64,000 nt of DNA from Psychrobacter phenylpyruvicus DSM 7000 = NBRC 102152 (GCF_000685805.1 NZ_JMKP01000002.1:1-64000); one strand, 5' to 3'; shown: positions 8,616 through 20,473, numbered from the stretch's first letter. Notes: generated by a model from the sequence alone, not told the origin. Translations and numbers: made by a program.

Positions 8616-11600
8616 ATGCGTCTAAAATCTCTTAAGATGGCAGGATTTAAGTCTTTTGCCAATCCTACTACTTTTACTTTTCGACATGGCATTACCGCCA
8701 TTGTCGGTCCAAATGGCTGTGGGAAGTCCAATGTGATTGATGCCATCCGCTGGGTGCTTGGAGAGTCTTCTGCCAAGCAGCTCAGGGGCGGGGCAATGAG
8801 TGATGTGATTTTTGCAGGTACTCAAGATAAGGCCGCAAAAAGTGTTGCCAGTGTCGAGCTAACCTTTGAACACACCCAAGATGAGCAAACGGGTATCCGC
8901 CACGAATTAAACTTATACCATGAGTTGTCAGTGCGCCGTCAGATTAATGTTGAGGGCAAATCTGACTACTTCATCAACGGAACGCGTTGTCGTCGCCGTG
9001 ATGTGGTGGATGTGTTCTTAGGAACTGGACTGGGCCCACGCAGTTACTCTGTGATTCAGCAAGGGATGATTGGGCGTATTGTTGACTCAAGCCCGCAGCA
9101 GCTGCGAGAGTTTATTGAAGAGGCCGCAGGCGTATCGCGTTATCAGGCACGCCGTGAAGAAACCCAAAAGAAGCTACAAAAAACTCAGGAAAACTTAGAG
9201 CGCCTCAATGATATTGAAGCTGAGCTAAGTCGTCAGAAAAAAAAGCTGGTGAAGCAAGCCGAAAGTGCCAATCAGTATCAGCAAATTCAAGAACAATTAG
9301 CGACAGTCAAAGAGCAGTTGGCAATCCATCAATTGTGCCAAGCTAAGTCTTTACAAATGCAGCATAAGTCTAGCGAAGCATCACTGACTAAGTCGGTGAC
9401 CACTTTGCAGCAGCAATATAGCCAACTAAAAGCCAAGTTTAGCAAGTTAAGTGACCGCTTGGCCGAAGAGCAGTGGCTAAAAGATGAGGCCCGCGACAAA
9501 CTGCACATACAAGATATGCAGCGTCAGCAAGTTGAGCATCAGTTACATACGCTGCAAGCCAATATCAACCAGCTTGATGGGCGTCAACAAGCCAATATAG
9601 AGCGTCAAAAAAGAACCGAAAACTCGCTGAGAGAGACAAAAAAAGAACAGCGGCAGCAGGCTGAGGTTATTCAGTCAATAACGCCTAAAATTACTGCTCT
9701 AGAACAGCGACAACAGCAAACCCAACAAGCATATGCACCGCTACAAGCCACTTGGAATGAGGTGAATGCTAAGGTCATAGAACTAGAAAAACAAAAACGC
9801 CACTTTGAGCAGCAGATGGCTCTCGATGAGCAGGCTGACGGCCGAGTGCAGCAAGACTTATCGAAGTGGCAATCACAGCAGCAGTTATGGCAGCAAGAAG
9901 CAGTCAAATGGGGATTGACCCCTTCAGACTCCAACTCTGATAAAGACAGTAATAGTTTGCAAGACAGTCCAGTACAAGCTTTGGCTGAGCTTAAAACCAA
10001 GCTATCAGGGCTGATGAAGCAGCAAGAAACGGTGACTGAAAGCTTAGAAACTGAGCAGCCAGCCCTAAATGAGTTGTCGCAGCAGCTGACTACGCAGCAA
10101 ACTCAGTTGGCACAATTAGAAAAGCAACATGCCAGTTTAATAGCTGAGTATGAAACGCTACACAGCATAGTTCATCCAAAAAAGAGCAACACAAAAGATG
10201 ATAAGTCTCAGCAGGGCAAAGCCAATACACAAGATACAAATGCCGCAGTGGCTGCCTTGGATAAACTACCAGCACTGCATCAGCAGATTCGATTGACCGC
10301 CGCTGGAGAGCAACATGCCTCTGTATTAGATCGTTGGTTAGCCTTCTGGCTAGACAGCCGAGTTATCGATATCACCTCGAATGAGGATAAGGCAAAAGTG
10401 GGTGAGTGGTACCAGCTTCTGTCTGGGTTGACCGCTGTAGATGCTGACTTAGTCGCTAACAAGGCTGACAATAAAGCTGCCAATAGTACTAATCGTCATA
10501 AAACCAAAACTTCTGTAGAGCAGCAAAACAGTGTGCTATTCGCTGGTGCGACAGTGGCAAGTCAACCTAAGAGTATTGGCTCCCAGCTAATTGCGTTATC
10601 AGAGTTGATTATCGCCCCTAAGCTAAGCTTATGGCAGCAGTGTTATCTTTATTCGCCCGATCTTTCACCGGACAGCTCTGAGCAAGAAGAATTACAAACG
10701 GCTGCGACCTTGATTGTCCAGCTGCCTCAGTCTGCGTTAATTATCACCGCATCAGGGTGGGTCATGGGGCATTTTGGTGCCATTCATTTATCTAAGCTTA
10801 GTAATGAGTCACAAAATACTCAGTTTTTGAGCGTGCGTTTGCAGCAGCAACAGCGCCTAGCTACCTTGGAAGATAAGTTAAATGAGCTCGAAGAGCAGAT
10901 AGAGGTGGTTAGTAAAGCAGTCAAAGCCAGCCAACTAAAAAAAGAACAAAGCTCGGTTCTTGTAGAGGAGCTGACCGCGCAGCTATCGGCCTTAACTCAT
11001 AACTTACATAATCTAAAGCAGCAGCAAGTTGAGCTACAGGCTAAGCATGACCGACAGCAAGGTGAACAGCTGCGACTCACTAAGCAGCGTGAGCAGTTAG
11101 ATGAAGACTATCAACAGCTGCAACAACTGCAATCACAGCTCGCAGTCAGCATTAAGCAGGGCGATGAGGGATTACAAGCCATAGAGCCTAAGCTGGTTGC
11201 CGTAAAGGATAAACTGCAGCAGATAGAACAGCAACGTCAATCCATCAGCGAGCAAGAGCGGGAGGAGGCAAATACTTTACGTCAGCTGCAGTTGGAGCTA
11301 AATAAAGCAGAGCTTGCAGACAAACACAGTCAGCAGCAGTTGCAGCAGCTTTCAATAGAGCTAAAGCAGTTGCAACAGGCCCAGCAGAGACTACAACAAG
11401 AGCAGCAAAAGACGGAAAGTCAGCTGCCTAAACTGGAGTCTAGTCTAAAGCAGGCCAATGATAGTCATCATCAATTACAGACTGCATTGGAGGAGCGTAA
11501 CGCCATTATTAATACGCTGCAAACTGAAGCCGACAGCTTAAAAGAGCAGCAGGATAAGGCGGAGCAGCAACTGCAACAACAGCAGCAGCAGTTAGCAGAG

Positions 11601-12428
11601 ACAGTGACTCAAGTAGCCATTGCCAATGAGCGTATTAATGAGGCCGGAGAGCGACTGAAGCAGGTCAATAATGAGCTTAGTGCGGAGCGGGTGCTGACTG
11701 AGTATCTGACCCACGGTCGTACTTTGTCAGAAGCTAAAGTGCACAAACTGCAGACTGATGAGACTGAGCTGAGCTGCAAGCTGGATAATATGGGACCTGT
11801 AAACTTAGCAGCAGCAGCAGAGTTGGCCGCCGTTGATGAGCGTCTATTACCGCTTGAAAAGCAGATAGTAGATATTACATCAAGTATGGCGACCTTAACC
11901 GATGCCATTGCCTCTATCGATGCTAAGACCAAGACCTTATTCTTGCAAACTTTAGAAGCGGTCAATGAATCGCTAACCAATTTGTTCACTAAAGTATTCG
12001 GTGGTGGCCAAGCAAGTTTGACCTTGATTAAAGACGAAGGTTTGGCCCAAAATGAGCAGTGGCGGGCAGGTTTAGAGTTAATGGCTCAGCCTAAAGGTAA
12101 GAAAAACAGCCGATTGGCTGTATTGTCTGGGGGCGAGAAAACACTAACCGCACTAAGCTTGATATTTGCCATTTTTAAGCAACATCCTGCGCCGTTTTGT
12201 GTGCTAGATGAAGTGGATGCTCCACTCGATGATGCCAACGTCATGAGATTTACCAACCTAATTTCAGACTTAGCGGACGAGGTGCAGTTTATATTTATTA
12301 GTCACAACAAGCTAGCGATGCAAATTGCAGATGAATTAAAAGGAGTGACTATGCCGCAGCCAGGTATCTCTTCACTGGTGAGCGTCAGTTTGGAAGAAGC
12401 TGAGCATTACTTAGAGCCTTCCGCCTAA
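8616..12428 (+). CDS. smc: Chromosome segregation ATPase Smc
   Basis: Smc is the ATPase arm of bacterial condensin and organises and segregates the nucleoid. The N-terminal head has Walker A GPNGCGKS at residues 31-38. The C-terminal head has the ABC signature LSGGEK at 1170-1175 and Walker B FCVLDEVDAPLDD shortly after. Two very Gln-rich coiled-coil arms (roughly 160-520 and 740-1050) flank a hinge-like globular region (about 560-730), which contains a hydrophilic Asn/Lys/Thr-rich insertion around residues 610-640. At 1270 aa it is longer than the usual 1150-1200. The start follows the conserved MRLKSLKMAGFKSF opening. zipA follows, as in many gamma-proteobacteria; ScpA and ScpB are not in the window. 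Confidence 0.97.
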   Translation: MRLKSLKMAGFKSFANPTTFTFRHGITAIVGPNGCGKSNVIDAIRWVLGESSAKQLRGGAMSDVIFAGTQDKAAKSVASVELTFEHTQDEQTGIRHELNLYHELSVRRQINVEGKSDYFINGTRCRRRDVVDVFLGTGLGPRSYSVIQQGMIGRIVDSSPQQLREFIEEAAGVSRYQARREETQKKLQKTQENLERLNDIEAELSRQKKKLVKQAESANQYQQIQEQLATVKEQLAIHQLCQAKSLQMQHKSSEASLTKSVTTLQQQYSQLKAKFSKLSDRLAEEQWLKDEARDKLHIQDMQRQQVEHQLHTLQANINQLDGRQQANIERQKRTENSLRETKKEQRQQAEVIQSITPKITALEQRQQQTQQAYAPLQATWNEVNAKVIELEKQKRHFEQQMALDEQADGRVQQDLSKWQSQQQLWQQEAVKWGLTPSDSNSDKDSNSLQDSPVQALAELKTKLSGLMKQQETVTESLETEQPALNELSQQLTTQQTQLAQLEKQHASLIAEYETLHSIVHPKKSNTKDDKSQQGKANTQDTNAAVAALDKLPALHQQIRLTAAGEQHASVLDRWLAFWLDSRVIDITSNEDKAKVGEWYQLLSGLTAVDADLVANKADNKAANSTNRHKTKTSVEQQNSVLFAGATVASQPKSIGSQLIALSELIIAPKLSLWQQCYLYSPDLSPDSSEQEELQTAATLIVQLPQSALIITASGWVMGHFGAIHLSKLSNESQNTQFLSVRLQQQQRLATLEDKLNELEEQIEVVSKAVKASQLKKEQSSVLVEELTAQLSALTHNLHNLKQQQVELQAKHDRQQGEQLRLTKQREQLDEDYQQLQQLQSQLAVSIKQGDEGLQAIEPKLVAVKDKLQQIEQQRQSISEQEREEANTLRQLQLELNKAELADKHSQQQLQQLSIELKQLQQAQQRLQQEQQKTESQLPKLESSLKQANDSHHQLQTALEERNAIINTLQTEADSLKEQQDKAEQQLQQQQQQLAETVTQVAIANERINEAGERLKQVNNELSAERVLTEYLTHGRTLSEAKVHKLQTDETELSCKLDNMGPVNLAAAAELAAVDERLLPLEKQIVDITSSMATLTDAIASIDAKTKTLFLQTLEAVNESLTNLFTKVFGGGQASLTLIKDEGLAQNEQWRAGLELMAQPKGKKNSRLAVLSGGEKTLTALSLIFAIFKQHPAPFCVLDEVDAPLDDANVMRFTNLISDLADEVQFIFISHNKLAMQIADELKGVTMPQPGISSLVSVSLEEAEHYLEPSA

Positions 12429-12722
12429 TTAAATTGACTTATTACCGTACTAATTACTCTTTATGTGATATATGTTATAAGGCTTATGTAGTCTCTAGTT
12501 ACATTGGCAAAATAGATTTATAAGCCCTTATCGCGTTACAATAAAAGACAGAGCTATGCTAAATAAATTGCTCAATATTTTTCAGACTTTGCTGTTTTTG
12601 TTACTAACGCTTATAGCATTAACTTAAATAGTTAACTATTGTCCATCGCTATTGATGACGAGCGACGGTAAGCGTGCTAGACTAATCTCGTTTTTCTATC
12701 TTACTTTTAGGACACGTACATC

Positions 12723-13799
12723 ATGACCACCGTAGACTATATTTTAATAATCATTGCTGTTGTAATTATGGTGGTAGGTCTTTATATAATTATTCGCGGA
12801 ATTTTGGCCCGCAAGGACAATAGTAACTCTCAAGCCATTATCCGAGACAAAAATGGTATTCCTATTATTCCTCGTCATGAACGTAACTTGGTCGAACAGT
12901 CAGATCCAGTACAGATAGAAGAAAGCGAAACCATCATTACGCCAGATCGCGAACAGCTTCAGCCAGTCATTCATGAAGACAATAGTGTGCCGGTAGCTAA
13001 TGCAGCACAAACTTCTCAAGCAGCAACGATAGAAGATTACGAGCAACAAGCTCGGTATGAGCCGGATAATGGTTGTGATTCAGCTAGCACGGCCTCAAAA
13101 ACAACGCCATTTAGCAACCCATTAAATACAGCTCCCACCCAAGATCCAGCTGCTGAAAAACAAATAACAGATATGGAATTGGCTGGATTGCAGATTGATG
13201 ATAGCGAGGATGATGTATTCTCAACCTTAGCTTCTGCAACTGAGAAGCTGATGCCAGTGATTGAGACGGCTGAGGAAACGGAGTTTGCAGATAATAGCCC
13301 TATGCTAGATCATCATTTATTAGCAGAAGCTGATCAAGATCAAAACAGTCCGTTAAACCATGCTCAAGAAAACATTAATATTACTTTAATACCTAAGAAT
13401 GAATATGAATTTATTGATGGTAAAACCATCCTATCTTTAGTATCGCAGTATGGACTAAAGTATGGGGCGATGAACATGTTTCATCGTTATGAAAACAAAG
13501 ATGGTTCAGGTATTTTATGGTTTAGTATGATGGGCGTTGATCAAAATGGTGTGATTACCCCTTTTGACTTAAACCTATTGCCTACCTCTAGATATAGTGG
13601 TTTGGTGCTGTTTTTATCATTGCCACATCCAAAAGCCACTCAAGGTTTTGATACCATGATGAGTGTGGTAAATCTGATTTCTAATGATTTAAATGCCTTG
13701 ATATTGGATGAAAATAACGAAATATTAACTCGTGAGCGTAGACAGCAGCTGCGTACGGAAGTACAAGAATATCAAGCAGCTATGCGTAATGAGCGTTAG
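12723..13799 (+). CDS. zipA: Cell division protein ZipA
   Basis: ZipA tethers FtsZ to the inner membrane during septation. Residues 5-28 form one N-terminal transmembrane helix (IIIAVVIMVVGLYIIIRGIL). A long acidic, Gln/Thr-rich linker covers about residues 35-215, and the C-terminal FtsZ-binding domain starts at the NEYEFIDGKTILSLV segment and includes GAMNMFHR and ILWFSMM. The order smc-zipA supports the call. AGGACA upstream supports the start. ligA, the usual next gene, is displaced about 4.6 kb by a minus-strand operon. A strong terminator follows at 13865. Confidence 0.93.
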   Translation: MTTVDYILIIIAVVIMVVGLYIIIRGILARKDNSNSQAIIRDKNGIPIIPRHERNLVEQSDPVQIEESETIITPDREQLQPVIHEDNSVPVANAAQTSQAATIEDYEQQARYEPDNGCDSASTASKTTPFSNPLNTAPTQDPAAEKQITDMELAGLQIDDSEDDVFSTLASATEKLMPVIETAEETEFADNSPMLDHHLLAEADQDQNSPLNHAQENINITLIPKNEYEFIDGKTILSLVSQYGLKYGAMNMFHRYENKDGSGILWFSMMGVDQNGVITPFDLNLLPTSRYSGLVLFLSLPHPKATQGFDTMMSVVNLISNDLNALILDENNEILTRERRQQLRTEVQEYQAAMRNER

Positions 13800-13864
13800 A
13801 GACAAGCCTTACCATATATTTAGAATATACAGTATTTAGATTTACAGTAAATTTAGAATACAAA

Positions 13865-13901
13865 AAAAGCCGTAGCTTAATTATTAAGCTACGGCTTTTG
13901 T
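13865..13901. terminator. Bidirectional terminator between zipA and SDR gene
   Basis: A 16-bp stem (AAAAGCCGTAGCTTAA with its exact complement, loop TTA) lies between two convergent genes. A-rich and T-rich flanks allow it to act in both directions. Confidence 0.88.
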
Positions 13902-13914
13902 TATCAATCCAGTA

Positions 13915-14793
13915 TTACCCCAGTTTATTAACTAAGTGTAGGGGCAAATGTTTCATAGCCTTACCCAGCAGCAACCAAGGTAGGGTAGGCACACAGGCTT
14001 CATCGACGCCTGATTCTATGGCAGCAACCAAAGCATTACTGCCGGTTGCTTCATCTACTTCAAAGGGTAATTTTGGTGCCCCTTCGTTGATCTCTGTGCG
14101 GATATAGCCCGGATAAATAGTAGTAATCTTAATGGGTAGATTGTCTGCAATCATCTCGGCACGAATGCCTTCGGCTAAATGGGCCAGACCAGCTTTACTT
14201 GCAGCATACACCGTAAGATGCTTCGGCATACCCCGCATGGCTGACATGCTTGAAATGACTACCAAATGGCCAGAGTTTTGTTCCCGAAAGATTTCCATAG
14301 CCGCTTCACATTGGGCCAATGCCGAAATGAAATTAATTTCAGCGGTACGTTGGTTGATATGAAAGCGACCGGTCCCGACGCGGCGACCTTCACCAACACC
14401 GGCATTGACAATAATGCGATCAATACAGTCGAATTGCTGCTGGAATGCCTTAAAAGTTGTGAATACGGCCTCATAGTCGCTGACATCAAGTTCGGCTAGC
14501 TCAATACGAATATCAGGATTCTCAGCCAGTATTTCAGTCTTTAAAGCTTGCAGGCGGTCAGTGCGCCGAGCACAAATGGCTAGGTTGTAGCCAAGCTTGG
14601 CAAAGGTGCGAGCCATACCGGCACCGATACCCGAGCTGGCTCCGGTTATCACAACGGTCTTATCTTTGCCTGTTTTGCCTTGTATTAGCTTGGTTAAGTC
14701 CTGGTTTTGTAGCACCGATTTGGTCTCGGCAAGTTTGGTTTGCACCCCATCAAGCAGTTCTTTTTGTAGGGTGTGAAATCGCGAGTTTTTCAT
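13915..14793 (-). CDS. SDR-family NAD(P)-dependent oxidoreductase
   Basis: A classical short-chain dehydrogenase of 292 aa. It shows the cofactor motif TGASSGIGAGMA near residue 50, ARR at the end of strand 2 (favouring NADP), NAGVGEG, and the catalytic ISSMSAMRG serine followed by YAASKAGL. The first 45 residues form an extra helical extension. The ATG at 14793 is chosen because AAGGA lies eight bases upstream; an upstream in-frame start at 14820 lacks one. It is the last gene of a four-gene minus-strand operon with a phosphatase, an APH-like kinase and an acyl-CoA dehydrogenase, which suggests oxidation or reduction of a hydroxyacyl or ketoacyl intermediate. The substrate is unknown. Confidence 0.9.
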   Translation of the reverse strand: MKNSRFHTLQKELLDGVQTKLAETKSVLQNQDLTKLIQGKTGKDKTVVITGASSGIGAGMARTFAKLGYNLAICARRTDRLQALKTEILAENPDIRIELAELDVSDYEAVFTTFKAFQQQFDCIDRIIVNAGVGEGRRVGTGRFHINQRTAEINFISALAQCEAAMEIFREQNSGHLVVISSMSAMRGMPKHLTVYAASKAGLAHLAEGIRAEMIADNLPIKITTIYPGYIRTEINEGAPKLPFEVDEATGSNALVAAIESGVDEACVPTLPWLLLGKAMKHLPLHLVNKLG

Positions 14794-14841
14794 AAATATC
14801 CTTATTAGCTGAAACAACACTTTGAGTAATCCTTATAGTAG

Positions 14842-15573
14842 TTAATGCCATGACACCAAGCTTTGGCCTTGATGATACAGATGAGTGTGCTCATTTAATG
14901 ATAATAATCTGGGGCGGTCACCTCTTAGCACTATTGAGGTAACTCCAGTATTAATTAAGCTACGATTTATCTGGTAAGCAGTCATACTGGGGCTGTCACT
15001 GCCTTGATTGAGTAAGCTGGCAGTAATGGCGGCAATGACGCCCCCAGAAGTGAAGATCAGTACGTTCTTAGCTTGCTGCTGCTCAGCATAAGTCATCAAT
15101 TTTTGTAAAGCTTGCTGTACTCGCAGATTAAACTGTGGCCAACTTTCTAAATAATCCTCATCATGCTGCCCTGAGTGCCAGCGAATCATGGCTTCATTGA
15201 ATAGCTCAGCCAGACGTACTTTGGGCACAGGAGCTTGAGCCACAGCGTTCATTATGCCAGCCTCTGTGGCAAAGCTAGGATCCAGCTTTATAAACACATC
15301 TTTGTGATTGAACTCATTTAACTCTTCGATAATCTTAGGAGTAGAGGAGGTTAAAGTTGAAGCATCCTGAGTGTTATAAGCGTTTAAAAAATGAGTGGCA
15401 GAGTCCTGTTGGCGGACTAAGCTGCCAGTGACGATGGCATCAATCTTACGTTGGGTATGGGCATAGTGTTGTCCCAATAAAGTGGCTTGCTGAGCCCCAA
15501 GTGAAGACAACTTGTCATAGTTTTTTTGACCAAAAGAGGCTTGTCCATGCCTAGCAAATAGCAAAGTAGTCAT
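14842..15573 (-). CDS. Histidine phosphatase superfamily protein
   Basis: The RHG motif appears as FARHGQASFG right at the N-terminus, giving the phosphohistidine nucleophile (His about residue 9). The expected second catalytic His is not in a textbook context, but LIFTSGGVIAAI near residue 185 matches the core strand, where Ser-Gly often replaces the usual His-Gly. The protein is 243 aa, soluble and without a signal peptide. AAAAGGAC upstream supports the start. It is the third gene of the acyl-CoA dehydrogenase operon, 48 bases upstream of the SDR gene. By context it may remove phosphate from a phospho-acyl intermediate or free acid; this is inference. Confidence 0.85.
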   Translation of the reverse strand: MTTLLFARHGQASFGQKNYDKLSSLGAQQATLLGQHYAHTQRKIDAIVTGSLVRQQDSATHFLNAYNTQDASTLTSSTPKIIEELNEFNHKDVFIKLDPSFATEAGIMNAVAQAPVPKVRLAELFNEAMIRWHSGQHDEDYLESWPQFNLRVQQALQKLMTYAEQQQAKNVLIFTSGGVIAAITASLLNQGSDSPSMTAYQINRSLINTGVTSIVLRGDRPRLLSLNEHTHLYHQGQSLVSWH

Positions 15574-15653
15574 AATGTCCTTTTATTATAAAAGAGGGCT
15601 AGTTGGGTTGATTGTTTAAGCTGGTTATCAACTTTGCTCAAAAGCAAAGCCGG

Positions 15654-16853
15654 CTAGTTTTTCACAAGACGCTTAGCAATAGAATGCACTGGCTTGGGCA
15701 GTTTACCGCTATCAACAACGCGTCCTGCCTCTTGCTGGGCAATAAGCTTTAAAGCACGAGCATGGAGCGCATGGGTGATAACCCAAAAGTTCTTAAACGC
15801 AGGATTATCGGTTTGCTTCTTATAATAGCGGTAGTAGATTTGTTGGGCGATACCGGCCAAACGGAATAAGCCGAATACTTCATAAAATGCCCAGTTGTCA
15901 GTGGTCATTCCCATTTTAGTGAGATAATAGTCCACCACTTGCTCACGAGTCATCATACCATCTAAATGAGTGGGTTGCCGGCGGGATTGACGCATGATGA
16001 AGTTGTCATCTTTTTGGACCCAGTAAGCAAGAGCGCTACCTAAATCCATCAAAGGATCGCCTAAGGTGGCCATTTCCCAATCCAGCACCCCAATAACCGA
16101 AGTTGGGTTTTGTGGGTCTAACACCACGTTATCAAAACGCCAGTCATTGTGTATGACACAAGTACGACTGTCTTTAGGCAAGTTGCGTTTTAGCCATTGA
16201 CGCACCAGATAAAAGCTAGGGACGTTTGGTGTTTTGGCTTTTTTATAACGCTTCTCCCAGCCCATGACTTGGCGTTGGCAGTAACCTTCGCCTTTACCAA
16301 TAGCGTTTAGGGCTGGGTTTCGTTGATAGTCCACTTGATGCAGCTCAATGAGAGCGTCTAATACATTGGTACATAATCGATGAACTTGTGAGCTATCGAG
16401 AGCTAACTGCTTGGGTAAATTGGCCCGAGGAATAATACCCACCAAACGCTGCATAACATAGAAGTCACAGCCGATGACAGAGTCATCCGTACACAGCGCT
16501 ATCATATTAGGAACGTAAGGGTAGTCGTCTTTTAACGCTTGTTGAATATTAAATTCACGAACCATATCATGGGCTGATTTGGCCTTAGTGCCGGCGGGAG
16601 GGCGACGTAAGATTAAATCGATATTGTCATAGTGTAGGCAGTAGGTCCAGTTTGATGCCCCTCCAGAAAACTGAGTGACCTCGGGAGTGCCTTCAACGTC
16701 AATGTTTTGCGACAGCAGCCACTGGGTGACCGCTTGCGCATCTAAAGCTTCGCTCTCTCTGACCTGGGTAGGTTGGTCTATAATCGCACTGGTTTGGAGG
16801 CTGCTAGCGGAGCGGCCGCTAGCAGATTGTTTAGATTGGTGATGCTTGCTCAT
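15654..16853 (-). CDS. APH-family phosphotransferase (ACAD10/11- or LvaA-like kinase)
   Basis: An aminoglycoside-phosphotransferase-fold kinase of 399 aa. It shows the catalytic loop HNDWRFDNVVLDP (His-x-Asp...Asn), the metal-binding GVLDWEMATLGDPLMDLG and an early nucleotide-binding SGGASNWTY strand. This branch is the one fused to an acyl-CoA dehydrogenase in mammalian ACAD10/ACAD11 and represented by LvaA in Pseudomonas levulinate catabolism, where it phosphorylates the hydroxyl of 4-hydroxyacyl-CoA. It is not an antibiotic-resistance enzyme on present evidence. Its direct neighbour is an acyl-CoA dehydrogenase 57 bases upstream. The first 25 residues are Ser/Gln-rich and probably disordered. 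Confidence 0.88.
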   Translation of the reverse strand: MSKHHQSKQSASGRSASSLQTSAIIDQPTQVRESEALDAQAVTQWLLSQNIDVEGTPEVTQFSGGASNWTYCLHYDNIDLILRRPPAGTKAKSAHDMVREFNIQQALKDDYPYVPNMIALCTDDSVIGCDFYVMQRLVGIIPRANLPKQLALDSSQVHRLCTNVLDALIELHQVDYQRNPALNAIGKGEGYCQRQVMGWEKRYKKAKTPNVPSFYLVRQWLKRNLPKDSRTCVIHNDWRFDNVVLDPQNPTSVIGVLDWEMATLGDPLMDLGSALAYWVQKDDNFIMRQSRRQPTHLDGMMTREQVVDYYLTKMGMTTDNWAFYEVFGLFRLAGIAQQIYYRYYKKQTDNPAFKNFWVITHALHARALKLIAQQEAGRVVDSGKLPKPVHSIAKRLVKN

Positions 16854-16910
16854 AAAAATCCCTTTTATAAAGCCAATATGAATGGGAGTAAAAAACGATT
16901 GCTGCGACCG

Positions 16911-18155
16911 TTATTTTTTTGATTTAGGACGGGTATAACCGTTTCTTTTTAGCTCAAGCTTAGCAATCATGCCTTTATGCACCTCATCTGGTCCATCTGC
17001 TAAGCGCAAGCTACGCGCTTGAGCATAAAATGCCGGCAGCACAGTATCTTGACTCACGCCCATGCCTCCATGTATTTGCATCGCCATATCTACTACTTCT
17101 TGCAGCACATTTGGGGCCACCACTTTAATCGCTGATATCTCTGTTAGGGCTTCCATCACACCTTGACTGTCCATTTTGTGAGCGGCATTTAAGGTAAGCA
17201 GGCGAGCCTGATCAATTTTTATACGAGCTTCAGCTATGCGCTCCAAATTGCCGCCCAGCATTAACAGTGATTTACCAAAGGCTCTGCGGCTCATACCGCG
17301 ATGAATGGCTAACTCCAGTGCTTTTTCAGCGGCGCCAATACAACGCATACAGTGGTGAATTCGCCCTGGACCTAGGCGGCCTTGGGCAATCATAAAGCCC
17401 ATACCAGGACCCCCGATAATATGACCCACAGGCACACGTACATTATCAAATATAACCTCACCATGACCATGAGGCGCATCGTAATCGCCGAATACCCGTA
17501 ACATACGTTCGATTTTAATGCCTGGCGTATCGATAGGTACCAGAACCATCGAGTGCTGTTGATGACGGCCTAAGTTTTCATTTGGGGTGTGAGCCATGAA
17601 GATAATAAAGTCAACGTCTGGGTCGCCTAAGCCAGAAGACCACCATTTGCGGCCATTAAGCACAATCTCATTGCCATCAACAATGGCTGTTGCTTCCATA
17701 TTGGTGGCATCACTTGAGGCAACACCTGGCTCCGTCATGCAAAATACTGAGCGGGTTTTACCGTCTAGTAAGGGCTGTAAAAAACGTTCTTTTTGTTCGG
17801 CATTACCAAAGCGCCATAACAGCTCCATATTACCGCTGTCGGGGGCGTTACAGTTGAAGATATTGGGAGCAATAAGGCTGCGACCGGTCAGCTCAGCAAT
17901 GGGGGCGTAATCAGTAACCGATAAGCCTGCACCCAAAGTATCGTCAGGCAGGAACATATTCCATAGACCTGCGTCTTTCGCTTTTTGACGTAAGGTATAG
18001 TATTGTTCAGGCCACCGCCACTGAGTCCAGTCGCCATGATTGTTTGCTTGATGGCTTTGCTGGATAAGTTCAGATTCGATAGGTTCGATTTCGGTTTCGA
18101 TGAAGTCTTTGGTGCGCTGATAAAATTCTTGGCCACGTTCACTGATATTGAACAT
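16911..18155 (-). CDS. Acyl-CoA dehydrogenase, ACAD10/11-like
   Basis: A flavoprotein of 414 aa with FCMTEPGVASSDATN (FAD/substrate site, about residue 140), the middle-domain segment GRKWWSSG, and the C-terminal IHGGMGVSQDT and ADGPDEVHKG signatures. The ADGPDEVH form is characteristic of the ACAD10/ACAD11/LvaC-type group rather than of short- or medium-chain enzymes. The ATG at 18155 is preferred over an upstream in-frame ATG because AAAAAGGA lies about nine bases before it. It is the first gene of the operon with the APH-like kinase, histidine phosphatase and SDR. Together with the kinase it may convert 4-hydroxyacyl-CoA through a 4-phospho intermediate (inferred). Confidence 0.92.
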   Translation of the reverse strand: MFNISERGQEFYQRTKDFIETEIEPIESELIQQSHQANNHGDWTQWRWPEQYYTLRQKAKDAGLWNMFLPDDTLGAGLSVTDYAPIAELTGRSLIAPNIFNCNAPDSGNMELLWRFGNAEQKERFLQPLLDGKTRSVFCMTEPGVASSDATNMEATAIVDGNEIVLNGRKWWSSGLGDPDVDFIIFMAHTPNENLGRHQQHSMVLVPIDTPGIKIERMLRVFGDYDAPHGHGEVIFDNVRVPVGHIIGGPGMGFMIAQGRLGPGRIHHCMRCIGAAEKALELAIHRGMSRRAFGKSLLMLGGNLERIAEARIKIDQARLLTLNAAHKMDSQGVMEALTEISAIKVVAPNVLQEVVDMAMQIHGGMGVSQDTVLPAFYAQARSLRLADGPDEVHKGMIAKLELKRNGYTRPKSKK

Positions 18156-18340
18156 AATAAAATCCTTTTTATTGAAGGGGTTAACTGAAATCCTTGGAAT
18201 TAACTTTACCATTATTTTATGGCTTGCTTGTTATTTGCTTCTGACTCAACAGTATGTATTAGATTATCATTTCCTGCGTTGAATGCCAGTTAAATTACGT
18301 TTACTTAGGCATCTATATCTGAAAATTGTTATCATAATAA

Positions 18341-20473
<2,133 letters not shown>

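Noticed and set aside
9671..10000. 109-aa minus-strand open frame rich in Cys and Ser inside smc
   Set aside because: It is antisense to the Gln-rich coiled coil; CAG/CAA repeats read backwards as CTG/TTG give spurious Cys/Leu/Ser proteins.
11609..11989. 126-aa minus-strand frame inside smc
   Set aside because: Antisense shadow of the smc coiled coil and head; no start signal or family match.
15654..16853. APH-family kinase as an antibiotic resistance gene
   Set aside because: Genuine APH fold, but it belongs with the acyl-CoA dehydrogenase-linked branch and sits in a catabolic operon, so resistance is not supported.
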